Positions 26,830-35,180 of a stretch of 64,000 nt of DNA are shown in pieces. Positions within the stretch are counted from its first letter, which is position 1, and each line of letters opens with the position of its first letter. The notes under the pieces are model-generated. The model saw only the letters and a program-made list of their open reading frames with translations, did not search any database and was not told the origin of the DNA. The translations under genes and the position numbers were made by a program. Location: assembly GCA_021300575.1 (NCBI GenBank), contig JAJTDM010000006.1:1-64000 (forward strand), read 5' to 3'. This DNA is from Rubrivivax sp. Its GTDB lineage: Bacteria > Pseudomonadota > Gammaproteobacteria > Burkholderiales > Burkholderiaceae_C.

Positions 26830-27285
26830 ATGGCTGCTCTGTGGTTCGAGGAATTCAAGCCCGGTCTGGTGATCGAGCACGCGCCCCGGCGTACCGTGAC
26901 CGAGGCCGACAACATGTGGTTCTGCAACGCCACGCTCAACCCCCAGCCGCTGCACATCGACTTCCATGCCGCAGCCAAGTCCGAATTCGGCCGCCCCATC
27001 GTCAACAGCATCTTCACGCTGGGCCTGATGATTGGCATGGGGGTGCAGGAGACCACGCTGGGTACCACCGTGGGCAACCTGGGCATGACCGACGTGCTGT
27101 TTCCGCGCCCGGTGTTCCATGGGGACACGATCCATGCGCGCACCACCGTGATCGAGGCCCGGGAGAGCAAGTCCCGCCCGACCAACGGTATCGTGACGTT
27201 GCTCCATGAGGCATTCAACCAGGACGATCTGCTCGTGGCCAGTTGCAAGCGCACGGCTCTGATGCACAGGCGGCCCGTGGCATGA
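26830..27285 (+). CDS. MaoC-family hydratase/dehydratase
   Basis: Hot-dog-fold (R)-type enoyl-CoA hydratase relative, 151 residues. WFEEFKPGLVIEHAPRRTVTEADNMWF and LNPQPLHIDFHAAAKSEFGRPIVNS form the conserved Asp/His region, and HGDTIHARTTVIEARESKSRPTNGIVT is the second half. It resembles the single-domain MaoC proteins annotated near mesaconyl-CoA and related metabolism. ATG 26830 (AAAGG upstream) is preferred to the GTG at 26821 inside the previous stop. Here it could hydrate the carboxylated enoyl-CoA; no crotonase is present in the cluster. Confidence 0.85.
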   Translation: MAALWFEEFKPGLVIEHAPRRTVTEADNMWFCNATLNPQPLHIDFHAAAKSEFGRPIVNSIFTLGLMIGMGVQETTLGTTVGNLGMTDVLFPRPVFHGDTIHARTTVIEARESKSRPTNGIVTLLHEAFNQDDLLVASCKRTALMHRRPVA

Positions 27286-28142
27286 GCGTCGCGCCGCTGC
27301 GCTCCATCCTGTTCGTGCCGGGTGACAGCCCGCGAAAAATCGAACGCGGAGCCGAATCCGCGGCAGATGCGCTCATCCTCGACCTCGAGGACTCGGTGCA
27401 CCCGGATGCCAAGGCGCAGGCGCGCCTGGTAGTGGCCGACGCGTTGAAGTCCCCCAGCCGCCTCCGTCGCATCGTGCGTGTCAACGCCCTGGACTCAGGC
27501 CATTTCGAGCAAGACCTGCAGGCGCTGGCGGCTGACCCGCCCGAAGCCGTGGTGTTGCCCAAGTGCGCGTCGTGGCACGACATCGAGGCCGCTTCCAAGC
27601 AGCTGGACGCGGTCGGCCTGCCCATCGATCGGGTGCGCCTGCTTCCCGTGGCCACCGAGACGGCGCGCGCCCTGCGCAACCTGATGCGCAGTGATTGGTC
27701 GCATCCGCGCCTGCTGGGGCTGACCTGGGGCGCGGAGGATATTGCGGCCGATCTGGGCGCGCTGACCAACCGCGAAGACGGCGTCTACACAGGGGTCTTC
27801 TGCCTCGCACGCGACGTTTGCCTGCTGGCAGCGCGCGAGGCCGGGGTGCTCGCGCTGGACACCGCCTTCATCGATGTGCGCGACGTCCAGGGCTGCGAGC
27901 TGGAAGCGCAGCGCGCGTTCCGCGCCGGGTTCGACGGCAAGCTTGCCATCCACCCAGCCCAGATCGACCCCATCAACCGGGCCTTCACGCCCTCGGCCGA
28001 GCAGATAGACTGGGCTCACCGGGTGCTCGAGGCCCTGGACCGCAGCGGCGAAGGCGTGGCATCGCTCGATGGACGCATGATCGACATGCCGCATCAGCGC
28101 AGTGCCATGAAGATCCTGCGCTCGGTCGGGGCCCGGGCCTGA
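27282..28142 (+). CDS. CitE-like CoA-ester lyase (HpcH/HpaI aldolase family)
   Basis: TIM-barrel lyase that splits beta-hydroxyacyl-CoA compounds (citryl-, malyl-, citramalyl-CoA types). From ATG 27282, overlapping maoC by four bases, it has 286 residues. Seen: RSILFVPGDSPRKIERG, LILDLEDSVHPDAK, LLPVATETARAL, GLTWGAEDIAADLGA (metal-ligand Glu/Asp context) and KLAIHPAQIDPINRAF. All are CitE landmarks at normal length. It lies between the hydratase and acetoacetyl-CoA synthetase, which suggests cleavage of an HMG-CoA-like intermediate (see findings). Malyl- or citramalyl-CoA lyase activity is the conventional alternative. Confidence 0.87.
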   Translation: MSVAPLRSILFVPGDSPRKIERGAESAADALILDLEDSVHPDAKAQARLVVADALKSPSRLRRIVRVNALDSGHFEQDLQALAADPPEAVVLPKCASWHDIEAASKQLDAVGLPIDRVRLLPVATETARALRNLMRSDWSHPRLLGLTWGAEDIAADLGALTNREDGVYTGVFCLARDVCLLAAREAGVLALDTAFIDVRDVQGCELEAQRAFRAGFDGKLAIHPAQIDPINRAFTPSAEQIDWAHRVLEALDRSGEGVASLDGRMIDMPHQRSAMKILRSVGARA

Positions 28143-28151
28143 TCGGACGTC

Positions 28152-30326
28152 ATGGACCTGCCTGTACCCCGCATCACCCTCTACCAGCAATGGCTGGAAC
28201 GCGAGCGCGGCCTGCGCTTTGCGGACTACGACGCGATGTGGGCCTGGTCGGTCACCGACCTTGACGCCTTCTGGCAGTCGATCTGGGTCTACTTTGCGGT
28301 GCAGTCGCCCACACCGCACACGGCGGTGCTGGCGGACGACCGCATGCCCGGGGCGCGGTGGTTTCCGGGGGCGCAGCTGAACTTTGCGCAGCAGGTGTTC
28401 CGCCATGCCGAGGCGGCGCATGCGGCGGGGCACCCGGCCATCGTGTCCACGGACGAGGCCGGCCTGGTGCGTGGCGAGTGTGTGGAGCTGTCCTGGCCTG
28501 AGTTGCAGCAGCAGACCGCACGCTTTGCGGCGGCGCTGCGCACCCTGGGCGTGCGCCGCGGTGACCGCGTCTGCGCCGTGCTGCCCAACACGCCGCAGAC
28601 GGCGGCAGTGTTCCTGGCCGTGGCGAGCCTGGGCGCGGTGTGGAGCGTCTGCTCGCCCGACATGGGGCCGGTGGCGGTGCTGGACCGCTTTCGCCAGATC
28701 GAGCCTACCGTGCTGGTGGCCTGCGACGAGGTGCGCTGGGCCGGCGTGCTGCACGACAAGCGTGCCCTCGTGGACGAGCTGCTGGCGGGGCTGCCCAGCG
28801 TGCGGCATGCGGTGCGGGGTGTGGATGTGCGGGCGGTGCTCCACGGAGAGGTGCCTTCGGATGCGGCGCTGGCCGGTGCGCTGGCCCATGCACCCGGGCC
28901 TGTCCCGGCGTCAGGGGCGCAGCCGACACTCCAGCCCTCGCTCCAGCCCACGCTCCAACCCGAGTGGCTGCCCTTCGATCACCCGCTGTGGATCGTCTAT
29001 TCCAGCGGCACCACCGGCCTGCCCAAGCCCATCGTGCACGGGCATGGTGGCGTGGTGCTTGAAGCGCTGAAGAGTTCGCTGCTGAACAACCTGGGGCCTA
29101 CGGTGGAGACGGGCGACCGCTTCCACTGGTTCAGCACCACGGGCTGGATCATGTGGAACTGCCAGATGGCCGGGTTGCTGGGCGGCACCACCATTTGCCT
29201 CTTCGATGGCAGCCCGGGCGGGCCCTCGGCCGCGCCCGACTGGACCACGCTGTGGCGCTTTGCCGCGCTGTCGCGCGCCACCTTCTTTGGCGCGGGTGCG
29301 GCCTTCTATGCCAGTTGCCTGAAGGCCGATGTGCAGCCGGCCATCACGGCCGACCTGACGGCGCTGCGCGCCGTGGGCTCCACCGGCTCGCCCTTGTCCG
29401 ACGAGTGCCACGACTGGATCTGGGAACGTCTGCCGCGGGTAGGCGGGCAGCCGATCTGGATCGACTGCATCTCCGGCGGCACGGACTTCGCCGGCGCGTT
29501 TGTGGGCGGCAACATCACGCTGCCGCAGGTGCGTGGGCAGATGCAGTGCCGCTGGCTGGGCGCGGCCGTGCAGGCCTGGGACGAGCAGGGCGCCAGCGTC
29601 ATCGACCAGGTGGGCGAGCTGGTGTGCGCGCGGCCCATCCCGTCCATGCCGCTGCGTTTCTGGAACGACGAGGGCGACCGCCGATACCGTGACAGCTACT
29701 TCGACATGTACCCGGGCGTGTGGCGGCATGGGGACTGGATCCGCATCACCCCCCGAACCGCAAGTGACATGGTTGAAGCGCCGGCCCAAGCGGCCGCTGG
29801 AGCTGCAGGCCTCTCGCCAGCGACAAGTACCTCAGGCCCTGAGGCCCTGCGCATCATCCCCAGCCCTTTCGGCCCCACCCCCGTGGCCCACGGCGCCATC
29901 ATCTACGGCCGCAGCGACGCCACCATCAACCGCCAGGGCGTGCGCATGGGCACCGCCGAGCTCTACCGCGTGGTGGAGGCGCTGCCCGAGGTGCTGGACA
30001 GCCTGGTGGTGGACCTGGAATACCTGGGCCGCGAGAGCTTCATGCCGCTGTTCATCGTGCTGCGTGACGGCCTGGTGCTGGACGCGGCACTGAACGCGCG
30101 CATCCACAGTGCCATCCGCCAGGGCCTGGGCCCGCGTTATGTGCCCAGCCAGACTCTGCAGGTGCAGGCTATCCCCCGCACCTTGTCGGGCAAGAAGATG
30201 GAACTGCCGGTCAAGAAACTGCTGCTGGGCGCGGACCCGGCCAAGGTGATGAACCGCGACGCCATGGCCAACGCCGCGGCGGTGGACTGGTTCATCGATT
30301 ACGCCCGGCGGCGCGGGGCCGGCTGA
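28152..30326 (+). CDS. Acetoacetyl-CoA synthetase (acetoacetate-CoA ligase) with two insertions
   Basis: ANL-superfamily ligase activating acetoacetate. N-terminal FWQSIWVYFAVQSP and ARWFPGAQLNFAQQV are typical of AacS, followed by IVYSSGTTGLPKPIVHGHGG (A3), the AacS-specific STTGWIMWNCQMAGLLGGTT and CISGGTDFAGAF, then RHGDWIRIT (A7), YGRSDATINRQGVRMGTAE (A8) and LSGKKMELPVKKLLLG with the C-terminal Lys. At 724 residues it exceeds the usual ~650. Extra material is a TLQPSLQPTLQP-type repeat before the P-loop and an Ala/Ser/Pro-rich stretch of about 40 residues after the A7 motif. Nine bases separate it from the lyase gene; last gene of the plus arm. Confidence 0.88.
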   Translation: MDLPVPRITLYQQWLERERGLRFADYDAMWAWSVTDLDAFWQSIWVYFAVQSPTPHTAVLADDRMPGARWFPGAQLNFAQQVFRHAEAAHAAGHPAIVSTDEAGLVRGECVELSWPELQQQTARFAAALRTLGVRRGDRVCAVLPNTPQTAAVFLAVASLGAVWSVCSPDMGPVAVLDRFRQIEPTVLVACDEVRWAGVLHDKRALVDELLAGLPSVRHAVRGVDVRAVLHGEVPSDAALAGALAHAPGPVPASGAQPTLQPSLQPTLQPEWLPFDHPLWIVYSSGTTGLPKPIVHGHGGVVLEALKSSLLNNLGPTVETGDRFHWFSTTGWIMWNCQMAGLLGGTTICLFDGSPGGPSAAPDWTTLWRFAALSRATFFGAGAAFYASCLKADVQPAITADLTALRAVGSTGSPLSDECHDWIWERLPRVGGQPIWIDCISGGTDFAGAFVGGNITLPQVRGQMQCRWLGAAVQAWDEQGASVIDQVGELVCARPIPSMPLRFWNDEGDRRYRDSYFDMYPGVWRHGDWIRITPRTASDMVEAPAQAAAGAAGLSPATSTSGPEALRIIPSPFGPTPVAHGAIIYGRSDATINRQGVRMGTAELYRVVEALPEVLDSLVVDLEYLGRESFMPLFIVLRDGLVLDAALNARIHSAIRQGLGPRYVPSQTLQVQAIPRTLSGKKMELPVKKLLLGADPAKVMNRDAMANAAAVDWFIDYARRRGAG
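28927..28962 (+). repeat. Three imperfect 12-bp tandem repeats inside the acetoacetyl-CoA synthetase gene
   Basis: Units ACACTCCAGCCC, TCGCTCCAGCCC and ACGCTCCAACCC encode TLQP-SLQP-TLQP. The in-frame repeat falls in a linker just ahead of the adenylation P-loop and accounts for part of the extra length of the protein. Confidence 0.65.
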
Positions 30327-30365
30327 AGGTTCAGCGGGCGGTCCCGCGCCGAGCGGGTGGCCGTC

Positions 30366-30794
30366 TTACTCGATCACCAGCCGCTGTGCGCCGCCGCCCG
30401 CCTTCTTCGGCAGGGTCAGGGTCAGCACACCGCTGTCGTAGCGGGCGTGGGCCTGCGCGGCGTCGATCTCCTGCGGCAGCTGAAAGCTGCGCGAGACAGC
30501 GCCGTAGTAACGCTCGGTGCGCAGCACCTTCTCGCCCTGGCTCTGGCGGTCCTGCTGCTTGACCTCTGCGCGCAGGGTCACCACGTTGCTGTCGAGGTTG
30601 ACGTGGATCTCGTCCTTGGACACGCCCGGCACCTCGGCCTGCACCGTGTAGGCCTTGTCGGACTCCTTCACGTCGACCTTGATCTGTGCCGGTGCGGGCA
30701 AGGGGTCGCTATGCAGGGGTCGGACATAGAAGCCGGGCGCGAAGTCGCGGAAGAACTCGTCGAAGAGGCTGCTGCGTGAGGTCAAGGCGTTCAT
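30366..30794 (-). CDS. Hsp20/alpha-crystallin small heat-shock protein
   Basis: ATP-independent holdase chaperone, 142 residues. From ATG 30794 (AGGAG upstream): a short N-arm (MNALTSRSSLFDEFFRDFAPGFYVRP), the alpha-crystallin domain starting IKVDVKESDKAYTVQAEVPGVSKDEIHVNL, the ERYYGAVSRSFQLPQEID strand pair, and the GVLTLTLPK motif, ending RLVIE. Convergent with the synthetase gene. A sigma-32-like promoter is visible at 30858-30885. Confidence 0.9.
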   Translation of the reverse strand: MNALTSRSSLFDEFFRDFAPGFYVRPLHSDPLPAPAQIKVDVKESDKAYTVQAEVPGVSKDEIHVNLDSNVVTLRAEVKQQDRQSQGEKVLRTERYYGAVSRSFQLPQEIDAAQAHARYDSGVLTLTLPKKAGGGAQRLVIE

Positions 30795-30857
30795 GAGGTG
30801 CTCCTGGGGTGTGGACGGGCGGCGCCACCGCGGGCCGCCCTGTCTTGCATGCTCATC

Positions 30858-30885
30858 AGGTGGGACGTCCCGGCCCAACTTCAAG
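30858..30885 (-). promoter_or_regulatory. Sigma-32-like heat-shock promoter of the hsp20 gene
   Basis: On the minus strand CTTGAA is followed after 15 bases by CCCACCT, close to the heat-shock consensus CTTGAA ... CCCCATNT, about 64 bases ahead of the hsp20 ATG. A perfect GGGACGTCCC palindrome (30862-30871) overlaps the -10 side. Confidence 0.5.
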
Positions 30886-31006
30886 AGCCCAGGCCGTGGC
30901 CTCGCGGGGCGGGCTTGATCTGCCGCAAACCCGTCGGCGCAGGGTGGATGCACGGCGGCTGCTCCTGCAACCACCGGCCATCACGGCCCCGCACCCTGGG
31001 TGCGGC

Positions 31007-31792
31007 TCAGGCCTTGCCGACAGGCTTGCGGGTGGGAGCGATGGACCCAGGCTCCCGGTAGGGGGCAAACACGTCGCGCAAGGGCGCCGCAGGTGCCGGC
31101 TGCGGCGTGAGCGATCGCTCCAGCTCGTCCAGATGGCGGCGCATTTCGGCGGCGCTGCCGGCGGCGCCGGCCTCTTGCAGGGCGGCCAGCATCTCCTGGT
31201 GGCGGTGTGCCACGCAGGCCGGGCGGCCCGGGCGCTTGTACAGCGCCATGAGCAGCGAGGTGGTGGGCAGCAGCTCGTCGAGCATGCGCATGAACACGGG
31301 GTTGCCCGCCAGCCGGGCCAGCGCACGGTGGAATTCGCCAGACAGGCCGATGGCCGCCGCGCTGTCGCCTCGCGCCTCGGCTGCGGCCTCGGCCTCCACC
31401 AGGGAACGCAGGTCGGCCAGCTGGTCGGGCGTGAGTCGGCCGCCCAGGCGCCGCGCGATCTCGCACTCCACCACCCGCCGGGCGTCGAACACGGGCGCGG
31501 CATCCTCCAGGCCGGGCTGTGGCACCTGGGCGCCGCGGTTGTGTCGCAACTCGATGACCTGGTCTTGCGCCAGGCGCTGCAGGGCCTGGCGTACGACCGT
31601 GCGTGAGACAGCAAAGGACTCGGCCAGCTCCTCCTCGCGCAGCCGGGCGCCGGGGGCGAGGCGGTGCTCCACGATGGCGCGGTAGATGCCGTCGTAGACG
31701 CGGTCGGTGGCAGTGGTCGCCTTGGTGGCGGTGGCGCCGGCCACGGGCCCTGCACCGGGCCGTGCGGCGGGGGAGGGGGGGCGTGTGCTCAT
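31007..31792 (-). CDS. GntR-family (FCD/FadR subfamily) transcriptional regulator
   Basis: Winged-helix regulator, 261 residues. HTH: RVYDGIYRAIVEHRLAPGARLREEELAESFAVSRTVVRQALQRLAQDQVIEL. The FCD ligand domain follows with FDARRVVECEIARRL, EFHRALARLAGNPVF and HRHQEMLAALQ, whose Asp/His residues usually bind a metal. Divergent from the M20 hydrolase with 108 bases between, so it is the likely regulator of the ureide/hydantoin cluster; the effector would be a small carboxylate. Confidence 0.88.
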   Translation of the reverse strand: MSTRPPSPAARPGAGPVAGATATKATTATDRVYDGIYRAIVEHRLAPGARLREEELAESFAVSRTVVRQALQRLAQDQVIELRHNRGAQVPQPGLEDAAPVFDARRVVECEIARRLGGRLTPDQLADLRSLVEAEAAAEARGDSAAAIGLSGEFHRALARLAGNPVFMRMLDELLPTTSLLMALYKRPGRPACVAHRHQEMLAALQEAGAAGSAAEMRRHLDELERSLTPQPAPAAPLRDVFAPYREPGSIAPTRKPVGKA

Positions 31793-31900
31793 CGGTGTGG
31801 GGAGGGCCGCAGGGTCAGCTCAGACCTCGGGCCGCGGTGGCGGCTGGCGCACAGGCCTGGACGGCCGCCACAATGGCGCGCTTCCTGCAAGGACCGAAAG

Positions 31901-33190
31901 ATGAACCACGTTTCTCCTGAAGTTGGCAGCGATCCCGCCCCCGCCCACCCTGCGCTGCGCATCGACGGCGCCCGTCTGTGGCAACGCCTGATGACCCTGG
32001 CCGCCATCGGCGCCACGCCGCGTGGCGGTGTGTGCCGCATCGCGCTGACCGACCTGGACCGCCAGGGCCGCGAGCTCTTCGCCACCTGGGCCGCCGAGCT
32101 CGGCTGCACCCTGCGGCGCGACGCCATCGGCAACCTCTTTGCGCGCCGCGCGGGCACGGACGACCACCTGCCCGCCGTGGCCACGGGCAGCCATATCGAC
32201 ACCCAGCCCACGGGCGGCAAGTTCGACGGCAACTACGGCGTGCTGGCCGGGCTGGAGGTGCTGCACACCCTCAACGACCACGGCGTGCGCACGCGCGCCC
32301 CGATGGAGGTGTGCGTGTGGACGAATGAGGAGGGCTCGCGCTTCGTGCCGGTGATGATGGGCTCGGGCGTGTACGCCGGCGCCTTCAGCCTGGCGCATGC
32401 GCTGGCCGCGCGCGACACGCAGGGCGTGAGCGTGGGCGAGGCGCTGCAGGCCATCGGCCAGGCCGGCACGGCGCCGGCGGCCCTTGCCGACGGCGCGCCG
32501 CGCTTTGGCGCCTACTTCGAGGCCCACATCGAGCAGGGCCCGGTGCTGGAGGATGCGGGCATCACCATCGGCGTGGTCAGCGGTGCCTTGGGCCAGCGCT
32601 GGTTTGACGTGACGGTGCAGGGCATGGAGGCGCATGCCGGGCCCACGCCCATGGGCCTGCGGCGTGACGCGCTGCTGCCCGCCGCGGCGCTGATGCAGCG
32701 CGTCAACGCCATCGCGCTGGCCGAGCAGCCGCATGCGCGCGGCACCGTAGGGCAGGTGCTGGTGCACCCCAATTCGCGCAACGTCATCCCCGGGCGGGTG
32801 CGTTTCTCGGTGGACTTCCGTCATGCCGATGCCCAGGGCCTGGCGCGCATGGACGCCGCGCTGCGCGCGGCCGTGGCCGAACTCACCGTGCCCGGCATCG
32901 AGATCACGGTGGAACAGGTGGTGGAGTACGCACCCACCCCCTTTGACGAGGGCTTGCGCGCCTTGATCAGCCAGGGCGCCGAGCGCGCCGGGCTGTCGCA
33001 GATGGCGCTGGCCAGCGGCGCCGGCCATGATGCCGTTTACGTGGCGCGCACCGCGCCTGCGGCCATGATCTTCGTGCCCTGCAAGGACGGCATCTCGCAC
33101 AACGAGATCGAGGACGCCCGCCCCGAGCACCTGGAGGCCGGCGCCAACGTGCTGCTGCACGCGATGCTGGCCCGGGCGGGCGTGGTCTGA
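31901..33190 (+). CDS. M20-family Zn hydrolase: N-carbamoyl-L-amino-acid hydrolase / allantoate amidohydrolase type
   Basis: Hydrolyses an N-carbamoyl bond, releasing CO2 and ammonia or the amine. The 429-residue protein begins at ATG 31901 after AAGGA. Metal-site motifs: GSHIDTQPTGGKFDGNYGVLAGLEVL (His, Asp), NEEGSRF (Glu-Glu), EAHIEQGPVLED, and SGAGHDAVYVA near the end; QVLVHPNSRNVIPG forms part of the dimerisation/substrate region. These are shared by AllC, ureidoglycolate amidohydrolase, beta-ureidopropionase and hydantoin-pathway carbamoylases, so substrate is not fixed by motifs. Ureidoglycolate lyase next door favours a ureide such as allantoate. Confidence 0.87.
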   Translation: MNHVSPEVGSDPAPAHPALRIDGARLWQRLMTLAAIGATPRGGVCRIALTDLDRQGRELFATWAAELGCTLRRDAIGNLFARRAGTDDHLPAVATGSHIDTQPTGGKFDGNYGVLAGLEVLHTLNDHGVRTRAPMEVCVWTNEEGSRFVPVMMGSGVYAGAFSLAHALAARDTQGVSVGEALQAIGQAGTAPAALADGAPRFGAYFEAHIEQGPVLEDAGITIGVVSGALGQRWFDVTVQGMEAHAGPTPMGLRRDALLPAAALMQRVNAIALAEQPHARGTVGQVLVHPNSRNVIPGRVRFSVDFRHADAQGLARMDAALRAAVAELTVPGIEITVEQVVEYAPTPFDEGLRALISQGAERAGLSQMALASGAGHDAVYVARTAPAAMIFVPCKDGISHNEIEDARPEHLEAGANVLLHAMLARAGVV

Positions 33191-33319
33191 AGGCGCGCAT
33201 GGGTCTGGCAGTGACCAGCTGCCTGGAGGCCGCCGCCAAGCTGAAGGGACTGAAGCCCTCAAAGACGCAGATGACGCAGAACACCCAGAAGACGTAGGAA
33301 GCCCAGGAGATCTCAGGAC

Positions 33320-33856
33320 ATGGAACTGAAGTTGCAGCCCCTGAGCGCCGCGGCCTTTGCCCCGTACGGTGAGCTGATCGGCTTGCCGGCGGCCGCGGCG
33401 GGCGCCGTTGACGCCGCGGGTGGCGCTGGCCGTGCGGGCGGCTTGTCCGTGCGCGCCATCAACGGCGGCACCAGCCAGCGCTGGGACATGCCGGGCCGCC
33501 TGCAACTGCACGCTCAAGGGGGCGAGCCTTGCGTGGCCGTGTTCCGTGCGCAGGCGCAAGCCCTCGTCGGGCCTTGGCGCCTGCTGGAGCGTCACCGCCT
33601 GGGCACGCAGACCTTCATCCCGCTGGCCGGGGCCCGCTGCGTGGTGCTGGTGGCACGAGGCGAGGCGGTGCCCGACCCGGCCACGCTGGCGGCCTTTGCG
33701 GTCGACGGTGCCCAGGGCTTCACGCTGCACGCCGACACCTGGCATCACGGCCTGATCGCGCTGGTCGCGGGCGACTTCGTGGTCATCGAGCGGCGCGCCG
33801 CAGAGGTGGACTGCGAGTTCGCGGAACTGGCGGTGCCGGTCACGCTGCGCCCCTGA
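33320..33856 (+). CDS. allA: Ureidoglycolate lyase (AllA family)
   Basis: Would split ureidoglycolate into glyoxylate and urea. 178 residues, cupin-like, starting MELKLQPLSAAAFAPYGELIG, the standard AllA opening. SVRAINGGTSQRWD, ACVVL-type core strands and TLHADTWHHGLIAL (the His-containing signature) are present. A Gly/Ala-rich insertion at residues 24-42 is slightly unusual. About 130 bases separate it from the M20 hydrolase; that gap holds no gene I can support. Confidence 0.82.
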   Translation: MELKLQPLSAAAFAPYGELIGLPAAAAGAVDAAGGAGRAGGLSVRAINGGTSQRWDMPGRLQLHAQGGEPCVAVFRAQAQALVGPWRLLERHRLGTQTFIPLAGARCVVLVARGEAVPDPATLAAFAVDGAQGFTLHADTWHHGLIALVAGDFVVIERRAAEVDCEFAELAVPVTLRP

Positions 33857-33868
33857 CGGCGGGGCGCT

Positions 33869-35053
33869 TCAGCCCGCCACCACCTGCTGCGCCAGGCGCA
33901 CCAGGCTGCGGTCGCTGCCGGTGGGGCCCAGGAGCGACAGGCCCAGCGGCGCGCCCACTCGCGTGGCCAGCGGCAGCGACAGTTGCGGGAAGCCTGCGAG
34001 GCCCGAGATGCACAGCATGCGGATGGCGGCGTTGCGGTAGTCCTCCAGCGCCGCCTCGCTGTCGCTGCGCAGCGGCGCCACGTCAGGCATGGTCGGCATC
34101 ACCAGCACGCCGTCGTCACCCAGCAGCGCCGCCAGGTGCGCACGGAAACGGGCGCGGAAGGCGGTGGCCTGTGCCACCTTCTCGTCGCTCAGTTCCCTGG
34201 ACCAGGCAAAGCGCTCGGCCACCCCGGGGCCGAGCGGCGGGGCGAAGCGCTGGATGAAGCCGCCGTCGGTGCGCCAGGCTTCGCGGCCCTGCAGGTGGCG
34301 GAAGTGCCAGTACATGGCCTCGAAGCTGTCCAGCACCACGTTCACGGGGGCCGGTGCGCCGAGCGCGGCGGCCACCCGTTGGCGCGGCGCGGTAAAGGCC
34401 TCGGCAGCCTCGGGCTTCAGCAGGCCCCACACGTCTTCGGGCGAGAGCAGGCGCACGCGCTGCGGCAGCGGGGTGGCGTCCTCTCCCAGCAGCACATCGG
34501 CCACGCGGGCGAAGGTGCTCACGTCACGCGTGAACCAGCCGCAGGTGTCGAAGCTGGGCGAGAGGTCCAGGCAGTCTTCCAGGCTGATGCGGCCGTGCGT
34601 GGGGCGCAGGCCCACGAGGCCGCAGTGGCTGGCCGGTGCGCGCACCGAGCCGCCGGTGTCGGTGCCGAGTGCGAAGTCCACCAGGCTGTTGGACACGGCC
34701 GCGGCCGAACCCGAGGACGAGCCACCCGTGATGCGGTCCGGCGCCCCGCCGTTGACCGGCGCGCCGAAGTGCGCGTTGTTGCCGTTCATCGAGAAGGCCA
34801 GCTCGTCGGTGAGCGTCTTGCCCGCGAACACGGCGCCGGCGTCCAGCAGCTTTTGCACCGTGGGGGCCGTGCGCTTCTTGATGCCGGACTGCGCCAGAAG
34901 CAGCGGCTGCCCGCCGCTGGTGGGGTAGCCGGCCACGTGAAAGAGGTCCTTGACGGCGAAGGTCAGCCCTGCCAGGGGCCCGGTACCCGCGTGCGGCACG
35001 GGCGCATCCGGATAGGGCATGAAGCAGCGGGCGGTGTCGTGGATGAGGGGCAA
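33869..35053 (-). CDS. Amidase-signature family hydrolase
   Basis: Ser-cisSer-Lys amidase, 394 residues. The triad is visible: K35 (FAVKDLFHV), the cis-Ser in GGSSSGSAAAV (about 112-116) and nucleophile S136 (DTGGSVRAPAS). Short relative to many family members (450-500), in the range of indoleacetamide-hydrolase/AtzE-like enzymes. It is convergent with allA and upstream of the ABC ATPase genes on the same strand; it may hydrolyse an amide imported by that transporter. Confidence 0.87.
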   Translation of the reverse strand: MPLIHDTARCFMPYPDAPVPHAGTGPLAGLTFAVKDLFHVAGYPTSGGQPLLLAQSGIKKRTAPTVQKLLDAGAVFAGKTLTDELAFSMNGNNAHFGAPVNGGAPDRITGGSSSGSAAAVSNSLVDFALGTDTGGSVRAPASHCGLVGLRPTHGRISLEDCLDLSPSFDTCGWFTRDVSTFARVADVLLGEDATPLPQRVRLLSPEDVWGLLKPEAAEAFTAPRQRVAAALGAPAPVNVVLDSFEAMYWHFRHLQGREAWRTDGGFIQRFAPPLGPGVAERFAWSRELSDEKVAQATAFRARFRAHLAALLGDDGVLVMPTMPDVAPLRSDSEAALEDYRNAAIRMLCISGLAGFPQLSLPLATRVGAPLGLSLLGPTGSDRSLVRLAQQVVAG

Positions 35054-35180
35054 GGTGGTCTTCCTGAAATGTCGAAGGGGGGGTTCTGTGCAGGGGACTC
35101 AGGAGAGCGAGCTCTTCACTGTTGTGAGCGGTGCCCGCAGTCCAGGTCTCGGCGGTCGCTGGTACCTCAGCGGGCCTGTC

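Noticed and set aside
30334-30347. GCGGG-CGGT-CCCGC hairpin between the synthetase and hsp20 genes
   Set aside because: Five-pair stem without T-run; expected often in GC-rich DNA.
33191-33319. Possible small gene between the M20 hydrolase and allA
   Set aside because: Only short frames without ribosome site or family resemblance; treated as leader sequence.
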